Positions 33,574 to 41,860 of a stretch of DNA of 64,000 bases are shown here, piece after piece (within the stretch, counting starts at the first letter, position 1; each line of letters begins with the position of its first letter). The stretch comes from Actinomycetes bacterium. Lineage in GTDB: Bacteria; Bacillota; Sulfobacillia; Sulfobacillales; JAIMBI01. The notes below the pieces were generated by a model. It was not told the origin of the DNA. It was given only the letters and a program-made list of their open reading frames with translations, and did no database searches. The stretch is taken from assembly GCA_023565505.1 (NCBI GenBank), contig JAIMBI010000003.1, forward strand, positions 62,001 through 126,000. Reading direction: 5' to 3'. Position numbers and translations under genes: made by a program.

Positions 33574-34344
33574 ATGGAAGTGCGAGAGGAAACCCAGGCC
33601 GTCATTGTGACGGGCCATGCCAAAGGACATTGTCAAATGGTGGCACAGTGGCTTAGGGACATCGGGGGCTCCGTCGACGGGATCGTCGACCCTGATGCCC
33701 TCAAGAGCGGCGAAACGGCCGGATCGGTCGTACTGGTCGCGGAATGTGCCGCCGACCTCGACGTGGTGCGGGCCATGAGCGGCGGGCCGAGGCGGCCGCC
33801 GGTTGTGGCCGTGCTCATGGAACCGTCCTGGCCGTTGGTGCTGGATCTCGTCCGGACCGAGGTCCATGCCGTCGCGGTCCTCCCGCTCCCCGGCGAGCTG
33901 ATCCTCCAGGTTCTCGCGGAGGCCCGGCGCTCGCGCCCGACGGAACAGCCCATCGTCCTCCTTCCGAGAGACATGCTCGAACGGCTGGGGACCTTCCGGG
34001 CACGTCCGCTGCCGCACCGGGCGGCACCCACGCTCCCCCTCACGCCGCGCGAGCAAGAGATTCTGGAACTTCTCGACCGTGACTTCACCAACGAAGAGAT
34101 CGCCCGGATCCTGGTCATCTCGCCCCATACCGTGAAACGGCATCTGGAGCACCTGTTCGACAAGCTCGCGGTCCGCTCGCGCTACGAGGCGGTCCGTCTG
34201 GCCCACCGGTACGGACTCCTGAGGACGCGTTCCACCGACCGCATCATTCCCCCCGGCGTCGGTCAAGGACCCGAATCGGAGGCATTGTCGTTCCCCGTGC
34301 GTGCCCGTTCCGTCCCCGCCCCCGAGCAATGGTGCGAGGCATGA
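33574..34344 (+). CDS. LuxR-type transcriptional regulator
   Basis: A 256-residue regulator. Residues about 1-115 look like a degenerate receiver-like alpha/beta domain (QAVIVTGHAKGHCQMVAQWL, then VVLVAECAADLDVV). Residues about 150-215 are a LuxR/GerE helix-turn-helix (LTPREQEILELLDRDFTNEEIARILVISPHTVKRHLEHLFDKL). No clear phospho-accepting Asp is evident. Start ATG 33574 follows GGAGGGAGGA. It diverges from the TasA-like/signal peptidase genes and is the obvious candidate regulator for them. Confidence 0.85.
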   Translation: MEVREETQAVIVTGHAKGHCQMVAQWLRDIGGSVDGIVDPDALKSGETAGSVVLVAECAADLDVVRAMSGGPRRPPVVAVLMEPSWPLVLDLVRTEVHAVAVLPLPGELILQVLAEARRSRPTEQPIVLLPRDMLERLGTFRARPLPHRAAPTLPLTPREQEILELLDRDFTNEEIARILVISPHTVKRHLEHLFDKLAVRSRYEAVRLAHRYGLLRTRSTDRIIPPGVGQGPESEALSFPVRARSVPAPEQWCEA

Positions 34345-34360
34345 GGGCGTCAGACCCGTG

Positions 34361-34789
34361 TCAGCGCGCCACCAACACCGGCCGCCGCGTCTGGTTCAGC
34401 ACGGCCCGACTCACGCTGCCGATGAAGGTCCGTTCCAAGGCCCCACGTCCGTGGCTCCCGACAATGATCACGTCGGCATCCAGTTGGTCCGCGACCCGGC
34501 AAATCTCGGTCGCCGGGTGGCCTTGCCGCCGCACGAAGGTCACCCGGCCGGCAAAAGCCGCAAATTCCTTGTAGATGCGCTCCTCGAGCGCTTTCTCGAA
34601 CGCTTCCTCGGCTTCGATCAACGCGTCCGGCACCACGATGTCCGGAGCCAGCAGGTACTGGGCATCGGCTCGCACGTAAACCACGGTCAACCGTCCATCA
34701 GCAACCGCCTGCAGCAGGTCGGCGGCCAGCCGATGGGCCCCGTTGGCCGACTCGGAGCCGTCGGTGGCCAGTACGAATGTCTTCAACAT
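34361..34789 (-). CDS. Universal stress protein (UspA family)
   Basis: A 142-residue UspA-fold protein. It begins FVLATDGSESANGAHRLA, has LTVVYV, and the ATP-binding GSHGRGALERTFIGSVSRAVL (G-2x-G-9x-G(S/T)). The ATP-binding signature suggests the nucleotide-binding subgroup. Start ATG 34789; the ribosome site is weak (GGGAAAG). It converges with the LuxR gene. Confidence 0.92.
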   Translation of the reverse strand: MLKTFVLATDGSESANGAHRLAADLLQAVADGRLTVVYVRADAQYLLAPDIVVPDALIEAEEAFEKALEERIYKEFAAFAGRVTFVRRQGHPATEICRVADQLDADVIIVGSHGRGALERTFIGSVSRAVLNQTRRPVLVAR

Positions 34790-35220
34790 ATCTTTCCCAA
34801 CCCCCCAAGGAAGACGCCTTTCCCTCATGATGCCATGGGGCGACCGGGGGGACCAGCCGGCCGTTCGTCGACACCCCGTGGGATTTTGGTGGGGCCGCTC
34901 CCATTCCGTCACATAGGGGGGCCGGCCTCGCCGAGGGGGGGAGGGAATGAGCATCTGATGTCGCGGCGCCGAGTTGGCTCCCAGCGGTCAGGTGACCCGT
35001 GAGTCACAGAGGCAGTCTCGCCATGGGTCACACGAAGCGGCCTGGTTAGGAAGTGGCTGGTTCTGACATAATTGGAGCATTGTTCTCTACAGGACGGTGG
35101 GCCGCCATCGTCCAGAGCCACTCCGCCAAGGGAGCCAGTAGGCGTATCGGCCCAACGCGTTCCGCCACGGCGGCACCGCGTGTACGACGGGCGGCCGCGG
35201 GGCGAACAGGGCCCACCGGG

Positions 35221-35443
35221 TCAGGCGAGCCGACACGCGGCGTTCCGGCCACGGGCGCCGCCAAGCTCCCTGCCGCCACGTCGCACCCTCGCCCTGCAAC
35301 GCGCGAGCGCAGCCCAGAGAAACGGCCTGCCCCCCAACGTCGGCAGCGCGGCCGCCCACGGAAGCCCCGGCAGCTGGCCCGCCGGCGTCTCGACGCTCGC
35401 GCTGAACACGCTGATGTCCCGCCACTCGCCGCCGGGAAAGTCG
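35221..35443 (-). pseudogene. Possible 3' remnant of a membrane-anchored surface protein
   Basis: In the 720-bp gap between usp and the CoA ligase, one minus-strand frame reads SYDFPGGEWRDISVFSAS, a hinge VETPAGQLPG, a hydrophobic stretch LPWAAALPTLGGRPFLWAALA and a basic tail, then a stop. This is the layout of a C-terminal surface anchor. No upstream part or start is present. Much of the rest (34790-35220) shows no gene. Confidence 0.25.
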
Positions 35444-35512
35444 TAGGAGAATGCATACGCTAAGCAGGCGGGGTGTCCCCCGCCTGCCGCTCGCTTCGAT
35501 CTCCGCTCCGGC

Positions 35513-37219
35513 TCAGCCGGACTGCTCCGCCTCCGCCTTGACCTTGGCGGCGATGCGCTCCCGCAGTTCCTGCTTGACGATCTTCCCCCCCGGCCCCAGC
35601 GGCATCGCGTCGATGAGCTCCACCCGCTCCGGCCACTTGAACTTCGCCACGCCCCGGGCCTCGAGGAAGGCCGCGAAGTCTTCCACCGTGGGCCGGGCGC
35701 CCTCCCGGGGTACCACGAAGGCGCACGCCCGCTCCCCCAGCACGGGATCCGGCATCGCCACGATGGCGATGTCCCGCACCATGGGGTGCTGGCTCAGCAC
35801 GTCCTCGATCTCCTTGGGGAAGATGTTCTGGCCGCCGCGCAGGATCATGTCTTTCTTCCGCCCTACGACGCGGAGGTACCCGTGCTCGTCGTAGACGCCG
35901 AGGTCGCCGGTGTGCTGGTAGCCCTCCCACTTGCCGCCGTACTCGACGTCGTGGTACGTCGCCCGGCTTTCCTCGGGGGAGCCGAAGTAGCCGTGGTGGA
36001 TGTTCCAGATGAGGATCTCGCCCACTTCGCCGGGCGGCAGCCGGTTGCCCTCCGCGTCCACCACCGGCACGTCGAACCCCTCGAACGGCACGCCCGCGGC
36101 CGACAGCAGGTGCTCCTTGCTGATCCCCGGCAGGATGGGGCTCATGCAGCCGCCCACCTCCGAGGTGCCGTACACGTTGAAGCTGATGACCCCCCGGTTG
36201 TACAGCTTCTCGATGACGTCGCCCGGCATCGGGGCGCCCGAGTAGCTCACCAAGCGCAGGGTGGCGAGGTCGTAGCGCTCGAAGTGGGGGCTGGTCACCA
36301 CCCGCGTGATGAGCGCCGGGTTCCAGACCCAGATGGTGAGCCGCTCCTCCTGCGTGACCCGGCACACCATCTCCTCGTCGAACTCGAGCGGCAGGATGGT
36401 CCGCCCGCCGGTGAAGAGAGGGGTGTGGACCGCCCACAACCGGCCCGATCCCCCGGACAGCGGGCCGATGAGGATGCGGGAGTCGTAGACCGTGTGGCCG
36501 GCGCGCTGAGCGATACCCGTGCTGTGGACATGAAACCAGTCGACGGTCGTACGCCGGGAAATCTTGGGCACGCCGGTGGTGCCGGCGGTCGGCAACAGTT
36601 CGTGCACGTCGAGCGGATCCGTCTTGAGGTAGTCCAGGTCGCTCTCCTCGTAGCGGTTCCACACCGACCGGTCGAACAGCGCCTCAAGCGGCTCGTAGCC
36701 GTCCGGCACGGGCTCGCCCGGCCGCACCAGGGCCACCAGGTGCATGCCCGGCACCCGCCGCTGGCCCTCGCGGTACCACTCGGCGAAGTCCCGTCCGTGC
36801 CACTCGGGGATGATGACCGCCAGGTCCGGCTGGAGCTTCTCGATGGTCCCGAGCGTCTCCGCCCGCCCGAGGTCCACGTTGAGGCCGCAGTGCATGGCGC
36901 CGAGTTTCGACGTGGCCCAGTCGAGGTACACGCTCTCGATGGAGTTCGGGAGGTGCGACAGGACCAGGGCCCCCCGCCGGATCCCCCGGTCGAGCAGGTT
37001 GAAGATGAGGGTGTTGGTCTCGGCGAACGCGTCGGCCCAGGTCTTGCGCCGCCACCGGGACCGCTCGGCCCCCATCACCATGTCCACCAACGCCTCGCGG
37101 GTCCCGTAGAGGTGGGCGTTCTGCTTGAGCAGGTCCCACTGCACCCAGTCGTAGTGGCGGCCGCCGAGCGCCTTCGACTTCTTGATCTGGTCGAACGTAA
37201 AGAGGCTCTCCGGAAGCAT
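35513..37219 (-). CDS. Acyl-CoA synthetase (AMP-forming), probably for an alicyclic or aromatic acid
   Basis: A 568-residue ANL-family ligase. The P-loop-like A3 motif is atypical (LLPTAGTTGVPKI, about residue 195), followed by FNVYGTSEVGG (A5), HTGDLGVYDEHGYLRVVGRKKDMILRGGQNIFP (A7-A8) and the C-terminal Lys in LGPGGKIVKQELRE. The fold style resembles the 2,3-dihydroxybenzoate and cyclohexanecarboxylate ligase (AliA) branch. Start ATG 37219 with GGAGGGAGG 7 nt upstream. Downstream of badI, badH and the acyl-CoA dehydrogenase on the same strand, it most likely activates cyclohexanecarboxylate or a related acid. Confidence 0.85.
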   Translation of the reverse strand: MLPESLFTFDQIKKSKALGGRHYDWVQWDLLKQNAHLYGTREALVDMVMGAERSRWRRKTWADAFAETNTLIFNLLDRGIRRGALVLSHLPNSIESVYLDWATSKLGAMHCGLNVDLGRAETLGTIEKLQPDLAVIIPEWHGRDFAEWYREGQRRVPGMHLVALVRPGEPVPDGYEPLEALFDRSVWNRYEESDLDYLKTDPLDVHELLPTAGTTGVPKISRRTTVDWFHVHSTGIAQRAGHTVYDSRILIGPLSGGSGRLWAVHTPLFTGGRTILPLEFDEEMVCRVTQEERLTIWVWNPALITRVVTSPHFERYDLATLRLVSYSGAPMPGDVIEKLYNRGVISFNVYGTSEVGGCMSPILPGISKEHLLSAAGVPFEGFDVPVVDAEGNRLPPGEVGEILIWNIHHGYFGSPEESRATYHDVEYGGKWEGYQHTGDLGVYDEHGYLRVVGRKKDMILRGGQNIFPKEIEDVLSQHPMVRDIAIVAMPDPVLGERACAFVVPREGARPTVEDFAAFLEARGVAKFKWPERVELIDAMPLGPGGKIVKQELRERIAAKVKAEAEQSG

Positions 37220-37348
37220 CGCGCGTCCTCCCTCCTGCCTAGCCGGCTGCCTCGGCGCCGGCGCCCCCTCCTGCGCGGCGCCCGTTGCCGGCCGGCGTGC
37301 CATTCGACAGGACCCGCGCGAACTCCTGGCGACCGTCGCGCCTCGCCG

Positions 37349-38491
37349 TCAGCGCCGTCCCAGCAGATGGCGGGCGACGATGAGTTCCTGCACCTCGCGG
37401 GTTCCGTCCCCGATCTCGAGCCCCATCACGTCGCGCAACCGTTGCTCGAACGGCAGATCCTTGGTGTAGCCGTATTGCCCGTGGAGCAGGAGCGCGTCGT
37501 GGATCGCCTCGAATGCCGCCCGGGGCGCCAGCCACTTGCAGACGGCCGCCTCCACCGTGTGGGGCCGGCCCTCCTGACGGAGCCACAAGGCGCGGTAACA
37601 GTACCACCGGAGCGTCTCCAGGGTGGCGTAGTGCCGGGCCAGGCGGAACGACACCGCCTCGAAGTCGGCCAAGGCGCGGCCGAAGGCCCGACGCCGTCCC
37701 ACCCACTCCCGGGTCTCGTCCAGGCTCGCCGCCGCCGCCCCCAGGCACTGCAGGGCGATGAGCACGCGGCTCAAGTCGAAGCTCGCAAGGATGATGCGCA
37801 GCCCCTCCCCGTCCGCCCCCAGGCGGTACTCGGGCCCGAGGTCCACCCCGTCGAAGAACAGCGTTCCCCGCCCGATGGGCCGGTTGCCCGCGTCGTCGAA
37901 CGGCTGCCGCGAGAAGCCGGGCGCGTCCGCCGGCACCAGCCAGGCGGAGAAACCGGGCCGCTCCCCTTCGCCCGGCGTGCGCGCCAGTACCACGAAGGCG
38001 TCGCCTGCCATCGCCAGGCTGATGCCCGTCTTCTCGCCGAACACCCGCACCCCGGCGCCGGTGGGCTCGGCCCGGGTCCGGATCGCCGCCACGTCGGACC
38101 CCGCCTCGGCCTCGGTCACCGCGATCCCCACCACCCGCGTGCCGCGGGCCATGGGCACGAGGTACTTTTCCCGCACCACGTCGCTCCCGTGCCGCTCCAG
38201 GATGCCGCCCACCAGGCCGCCCAGCACGACCGCGTAAGCGCAGTTGAAGTCCCCCCGGGCGATCTCCTCCGCCGCGATGCCCGCCTCCACCGGGCCGAGG
38301 CCGGCCCCGCCGTACGCCTCCGACACGGTGAGGCCGGTCACGCCGAGTTCGCCGAGCCGCCGCCACGGCTCCCGGGGGAACGTGCCCGTCCGGTCCCACT
38401 CGGCGTACCGCGGCGACAGCTCCTTCTGCGCGAACTCGCGCAGCACCCGGCGGAGTTCCTCCTGCTCGTCCGTGAAACTGAAGTCCAGCAC
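37349..38491 (-). CDS. Acyl-CoA dehydrogenase, AliB/BadJ-like context
   Basis: A 380-residue flavin-dependent acyl-CoA dehydrogenase. FTDEQEELRRVLREFAQ (N-terminal helices), YGGAGLGPVE, the FAD-contacting IAVTEAEAGSDVAAI, and a C-terminal GQYGYTKDLPFEQRLRDV are typical. Where short-chain enzymes have the catalytic Glu in IYEGT, this has IGDGT, so the base there is Asp. Start GTG 38491 (VLDFSFTDEQ). Its neighbours BadH and BadI suggest oxidation of cyclohexanecarboxyl-CoA; the Asp would be consistent with an alicyclic substrate, but this is inference. Confidence 0.88.
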   Translation of the reverse strand: MLDFSFTDEQEELRRVLREFAQKELSPRYAEWDRTGTFPREPWRRLGELGVTGLTVSEAYGGAGLGPVEAGIAAEEIARGDFNCAYAVVLGGLVGGILERHGSDVVREKYLVPMARGTRVVGIAVTEAEAGSDVAAIRTRAEPTGAGVRVFGEKTGISLAMAGDAFVVLARTPGEGERPGFSAWLVPADAPGFSRQPFDDAGNRPIGRGTLFFDGVDLGPEYRLGADGEGLRIILASFDLSRVLIALQCLGAAAASLDETREWVGRRRAFGRALADFEAVSFRLARHYATLETLRWYCYRALWLRQEGRPHTVEAAVCKWLAPRAAFEAIHDALLLHGQYGYTKDLPFEQRLRDVMGLEIGDGTREVQELIVARHLLGRR

Positions 38492-38562
38492 CTGCTCCGC
38501 CTCGCTTCGCGCCGCCGCGCCGATGTCGTCGCCGCACCGGGCCGTGGCCCGATGCCGCCCCT

Positions 38563-39309
38563 TCAGACCATGGTGAGGCCGCCGCTCACCGACAGCGTCT
38601 GGCCGGTCACATAGGCCGCCTCGTCCGAGGCCAGGTAGGCCACCGCCGCCGCGACGTCCTCGGGTCGCGCCAGTCGGCGGAGGGGAATGGCGCGGACCAG
38701 GGCGTCGCCGAGGCCGGGGTTTTCCGCCCGCACCGCGGCGAACAGCGGCGTGTCGGCCGGACCCGGGCACACCGCGTTGACGGTGATTCGATACCGGGCC
38801 ATCTCCCGGGCCAGGGTCTTGGACAGGGCGATGAGGCCGCCCTTGGTCGCGGAGTACACCGCTTCGCCGCTCGACCCGACGCGGCCGGCGTCGGAGGCGA
38901 TGTTCACCACCCGCCCGCCGCCCTGGGCCACCATCAGCGGCAGGACGGCCTTCAGGAAGTACAGCGGGCCGTAGAGGTTGATGCGGATCACGCGGTCCCA
39001 GTCGGCCTCGTCCGACTCCAGGAACGGCGCCACCTTGTCCCATCCGGCGTTGTTGACCAGGATGTCGATGCGCCCGTGCCGCGCCCGGACCCGCTCGACG
39101 CAGGCGAACACCTGGGCGCGGTCGGTCACGTCGACCGGCGCGGCCCAGGCCCCCCCGCCGATGGCCGCGGCCGCCGCCTCGGCCGCCTCCTGCTGGACGT
39201 CTGCGAGGACCACCGTCGCCCGCTGGGCCGCGAGCGCCGCGGCGATGCCCCGCCCGATGCCCTGCGCCGCCCCGGTTACCAGGGCGACCTTGCCGGTCAG
39301 ATCAAACAT
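38563..39309 (-). CDS. badH: BadH-like 2-hydroxycyclohexanecarboxyl-CoA dehydrogenase (SDR)
   Basis: A 248-residue classical SDR. TGAAQGIG (NAD binding), NNAG, catalytic Ser in IASDAGRVGSSG and YSATK (YxxxK) are intact. From memory it is close to Rhodopseudomonas BadH in several diagnostic stretches: ILVNNAGWD, VNIASDA-RVGSSGEAVY, VCPGPADT and the end TGQTLSVSGGLTM. BadH oxidises 2-hydroxycyclohexane-1-carboxyl-CoA to the 2-keto form. The start overlaps the badI stop by 8 bp, so the two are co-transcribed. Confidence 0.82.
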   Translation of the reverse strand: MFDLTGKVALVTGAAQGIGRGIAAALAAQRATVVLADVQQEAAEAAAAAIGGGAWAAPVDVTDRAQVFACVERVRARHGRIDILVNNAGWDKVAPFLESDEADWDRVIRINLYGPLYFLKAVLPLMVAQGGGRVVNIASDAGRVGSSGEAVYSATKGGLIALSKTLAREMARYRITVNAVCPGPADTPLFAAVRAENPGLGDALVRAIPLRRLARPEDVAAAVAYLASDEAAYVTGQTLSVSGGLTMV

Positions 39310-40129
39310 GGGCCCCCGCCCCCTTCTTCGCCCGGCGCGCCGCCTCGCGGAACCGGGGCGGCCGCTTCTCCAGGAACGCGTCCCGGCCCTCGAGCGACTC
39401 CGGCGTCTCGTAGTACAGCGCCAGCGCGCCCATGGCCATGTCGTCGATGCCGCCGATGGCGGCCGTGTCCGCGTTGAACGACGCCTTCAGCATCCGAAGC
39501 GCGAACGGTCCCCGCGCCAACAGCTCCCGGGCCCACCGCTCGGCTTCGGCCATCAGCTCCTGGGCCGGGACCACCTTGTTGACCAGGCCCATGGCGAACG
39601 CCTCCTGGGCGGTGTAGCGGCGGCACAGGTACCACATCTCGCGGGCCCGCTTCTGTCCCACCACCCGGGCGAGATAGGCGCTCCCGTAGCCGGCGTCGAA
39701 GCTCCCCACCTTGGGTCCCACCTGGCCGAACTGGGCCGTGTCCGCCGCGATGGTCAGGTCGCACAGCACGTGCAGCACGTGCCCGCCCCCGATGGCGTAG
39801 CCGTTGACGGCGGCGATGACCGGCTTGGGGATGTGCCGGATGATCTCGTGCAGCTCCGCGATCCGGAGCCCGATGCCCATGTTGCGCCCCCGGTCGGTCC
39901 CGTAGCCGCCCTCCGTCCGTACCTTCTGGTCGCCGCCGACCGAGAAGGCCCGGTCGCCGGCCCCGGTCAGGATGACCACGCCCACGTCGTTGTCGTCCCA
40001 GGCGTCCTCGAACGCCGCGATGAGTTCGTCCACGGTCTCCTCCCGGAAGGCGTTGAGCACCTCCGGCCGGTTGATGGTGACGAACGCGATGCCGTCCCGC
40101 TTCGCGTACAGAATGTCCTGGAAGTTCAT
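39302..40129 (-). CDS. badI: BadI-like 2-ketocyclohexanecarboxyl-CoA hydrolase (crotonase fold)
   Basis: A 275-residue crotonase-family protein. FVTINRPEVLNAFREETVDELI, AGDRAFSVGGDQ, YAIGGGHVLHVLCDLTIAAD, FGQVGPKVGSFDAGYGSAYLARVVG and ALALYYETPES match BadI/MenB-type ring hydrolases rather than ordinary enoyl-CoA hydratases; the VGPKxGSxDxGYGxxxLAR block is diagnostic. BadI opens the ring to pimelyl-CoA. Start ATG 40129 with GGGGGATGAG upstream; ATG 40171 is an unlikely alternative. No BadK hydratase is present in the cluster. Confidence 0.85.
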   Translation of the reverse strand: MNFQDILYAKRDGIAFVTINRPEVLNAFREETVDELIAAFEDAWDDNDVGVVILTGAGDRAFSVGGDQKVRTEGGYGTDRGRNMGIGLRIAELHEIIRHIPKPVIAAVNGYAIGGGHVLHVLCDLTIAADTAQFGQVGPKVGSFDAGYGSAYLARVVGQKRAREMWYLCRRYTAQEAFAMGLVNKVVPAQELMAEAERWARELLARGPFALRMLKASFNADTAAIGGIDDMAMGALALYYETPESLEGRDAFLEKRPPRFREAARRAKKGAGAHV

Positions 40130-40169
40130 CAGCTCATCCCCCTCCCCCAAGTGTCCCCACACGTCCATC

Positions 40170-40194
40170 ATAAATTATCTAACCGGTGATTTAT
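40170..40194. promoter_or_regulatory. Candidate TetR operator in the badI-tetR divergent region
   Basis: ATAAAT at 40170-40175 and ATTTAT at 40189-40194 form the ends of a 25-bp imperfect dyad centred on 40182. It lies in an AT-rich island between divergent badI and the TetR gene. A TATAAT hexamer just after it (about 40226-40231) could be the -10 for tetR. Confidence 0.45.
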
Positions 40195-40256
40195 ATATCC
40201 CCGCAGAGGGATCCCGCCGGCTTGTTATAATGGGGGCGATTAGCTCAGCGTCCAGG

Positions 40257-40949
40257 GTGGGGGCGGTCAGGTTGCAGCGACGAGTCGGTCGGCCTCCGCG
40301 TTCGGGGCCCCACGCCCGCACCCATCCCCTGCACACGATGGCCCCGGAGGAGCGGCGGACCCTGGTCCTGGAGACCGCGGCCAACCTGTTCGCCACCAAG
40401 GGCTTCGCCAGCACCACCATCGAGGACATCACCGACGCCCTCGGGGTCTCCAAGGCCGTGTTCTATTACTACTGGAACAACAAGCGCGAGGTGCTGCGGG
40501 AGATCCACCGCCGGGCCATCGAGGCCCTGGACCGCCGCCTCGAGGCCGTCCTGGCGTCCCCGCTGGGTCCCGCCGAGCGCCTCGCGGCCCTGGTGAAACA
40601 TCACATCGACGTCATCGTCCGCCACCGCTCGCTGGTCCTGGTGCTGCTGGGCGAGGCCACGGCCGCGGAGGACACCCTGGAGGACCGGCGCCGCTACACC
40701 CGGCGGGTCCAGGAGCTCGTCGAGGCGGCCCAGCGCGCCGGCGCCGTCGATCCCGCGTTCGACCCCAAGATCCTGAGTTTCGCCTTGCTCGGTCTGTGCA
40801 ACTCCGTGGCCCAATGGTACGACCCCGACGGGCCGCTTTCGCCCGGCGCCGTGGAGGAGCTGTTCGCGCGGTTCGCGCTGGGGGGCATGACCGGCGGCGG
40901 GCCGGTGCAGGTCCTCCTCGACCGGCTGCGCGAGACCGGTCCCGCCTGA
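40257..40949 (+). CDS. TetR family transcriptional regulator
   Basis: About 230 residues. The TetR helix-turn-helix (LVLETAANLFATKGFASTTIEDITDALGVSKAVFYYYWNNKREVL) is at about 28-75, followed by an all-helical ligand domain. There is a basic N-terminal extension, and the start is uncertain: GTG 40257, TTG 40269 or the internal ATG before APEERRT. ATG 40230 overlaps the likely promoter. It probably controls the divergent cyclohexanecarboxylate-type genes, sensing an acyl-CoA or the acid. A 182-bp non-coding gap follows. Confidence 0.85.
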   Translation: MGAVRLQRRVGRPPRSGPHARTHPLHTMAPEERRTLVLETAANLFATKGFASTTIEDITDALGVSKAVFYYYWNNKREVLREIHRRAIEALDRRLEAVLASPLGPAERLAALVKHHIDVIVRHRSLVLVLLGEATAAEDTLEDRRRYTRRVQELVEAAQRAGAVDPAFDPKILSFALLGLCNSVAQWYDPDGPLSPGAVEELFARFALGGMTGGGPVQVLLDRLRETGPA

Positions 40950-41131
40950 GGCCGGCGCCACCGCGGCAGCCTCGCCACCTCCCGCCCGGCCCGTCGGGGG
41001 AGCCCCCGCCTCCGGCCGGGTGTACATTCAAGACGAGACCGCACCCGGCAGGAGCGCGCCGGGCCGTCGCGGCGAGGCCCGGTGCGCCGGCCCCGACGCG
41101 ACGGCCCCTGCCGAGCCGAGGGGGCGTCCAT

Positions 41132-41782
41132 ATGACCCGCATCGCCTGTCCGTCTCGTCGCTCCGCCGGAGCCGCCGGCGGCCCCGCCCCGCCGGCGGGA
41201 CGCAGGCCGCGGGCCGCCGTATCCCTCGCGGTCCCGTTCCTGCTCGGGATCCTGGCGGTCGGGCTGCTCCCCGGCGGCCCCGCGCCGCTAGCGGCGGCGT
41301 CGGGGGTCCTCGCGCGCTTCCAGGTGCCCCCGCCCGTCCCGGCCGCGGCCCCCGCGCCCGTCCCGGTGGGCGTGCTGCACGGCACGCTCACCGACGGCGC
41401 CATCCGCATCCCCGTGTGGATCGCGGCCGCGCCCGCCGGGCCGCGGATGCGGGCCACGGCCCTCGTGGACACCGGCGCCGCGCACACCATGGTCGACCCC
41501 GAGCGCGCGGTCGCCGTCGGCGTGCGGCCGGTCCCCGGCCTCCGGGCCACCTACGGGGGTGTCGGCGGAGCGGTGACGGTGGGCTTCTACAGCCCCCTGT
41601 ACGTCTGGCCCGTCGCGGGCGGCCCGCCCCTCCTGGTACGCGCCACGGAGCCGGGCGGCCTGGCGGGGACGGTCTTGGCCTCCCAGGGGGTCGCCGTCCT
41701 GCTGGGCCAGGACGTGCTGGCGCACTGGCACCTGGTTCAGGCCGGTACCCGGTGGACACTCCGGTACACGCCGGCCGGCTGA
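41132..41782 (+). CDS. Membrane-anchored retropepsin-like aspartyl protease
   Basis: A 216-residue protein. An N-terminal signal/anchor helix (AAVSLAVPFLLGILAVGLLPGG, about 30-52) precedes a proline-rich linker and a single retropepsin-like domain. ATALVDTGAAHTMVD carries the catalytic DTG(A) motif; VLLGQDVLAHW is the typical second-half I/LGxxxL motif. One domain implies a homodimer. ATG 41132 follows GAGGGGG. The target is unknown. It ends at a shared bidirectional terminator. Confidence 0.75.
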   Translation: MTRIACPSRRSAGAAGGPAPPAGRRPRAAVSLAVPFLLGILAVGLLPGGPAPLAAASGVLARFQVPPPVPAAAPAPVPVGVLHGTLTDGAIRIPVWIAAAPAGPRMRATALVDTGAAHTMVDPERAVAVGVRPVPGLRATYGGVGGAVTVGFYSPLYVWPVAGGPPLLVRATEPGGLAGTVLASQGVAVLLGQDVLAHWHLVQAGTRWTLRYTPAG

Positions 41783-41810
41783 GCGGGGCGGCCCTTCGCC
41801 CCCAAACGCC

Positions 41811-41845
41811 GCACCGCCCGCCCGGGACCTCCGGGCGGGCGGTGC
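41811..41845. terminator. Bidirectional terminator, 15-bp perfect stem
   Basis: GCACCGCCCGCCCGG pairs completely with CCGGGCGGGCGGTGC around a GACCT loop, exactly between the convergent aspartyl protease gene and the sugar-acid operon. CTTT follows on the plus strand. It very likely ends both transcripts. Confidence 0.85.
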
Positions 41846-41860
41846 GCTTTCCGACGGAGC

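Noticed and set aside
35786-38614. A 942-residue plus-strand open frame
   Set aside because: It is antisense to the CoA ligase and acyl-CoA dehydrogenase genes and shows no protein-like composition.
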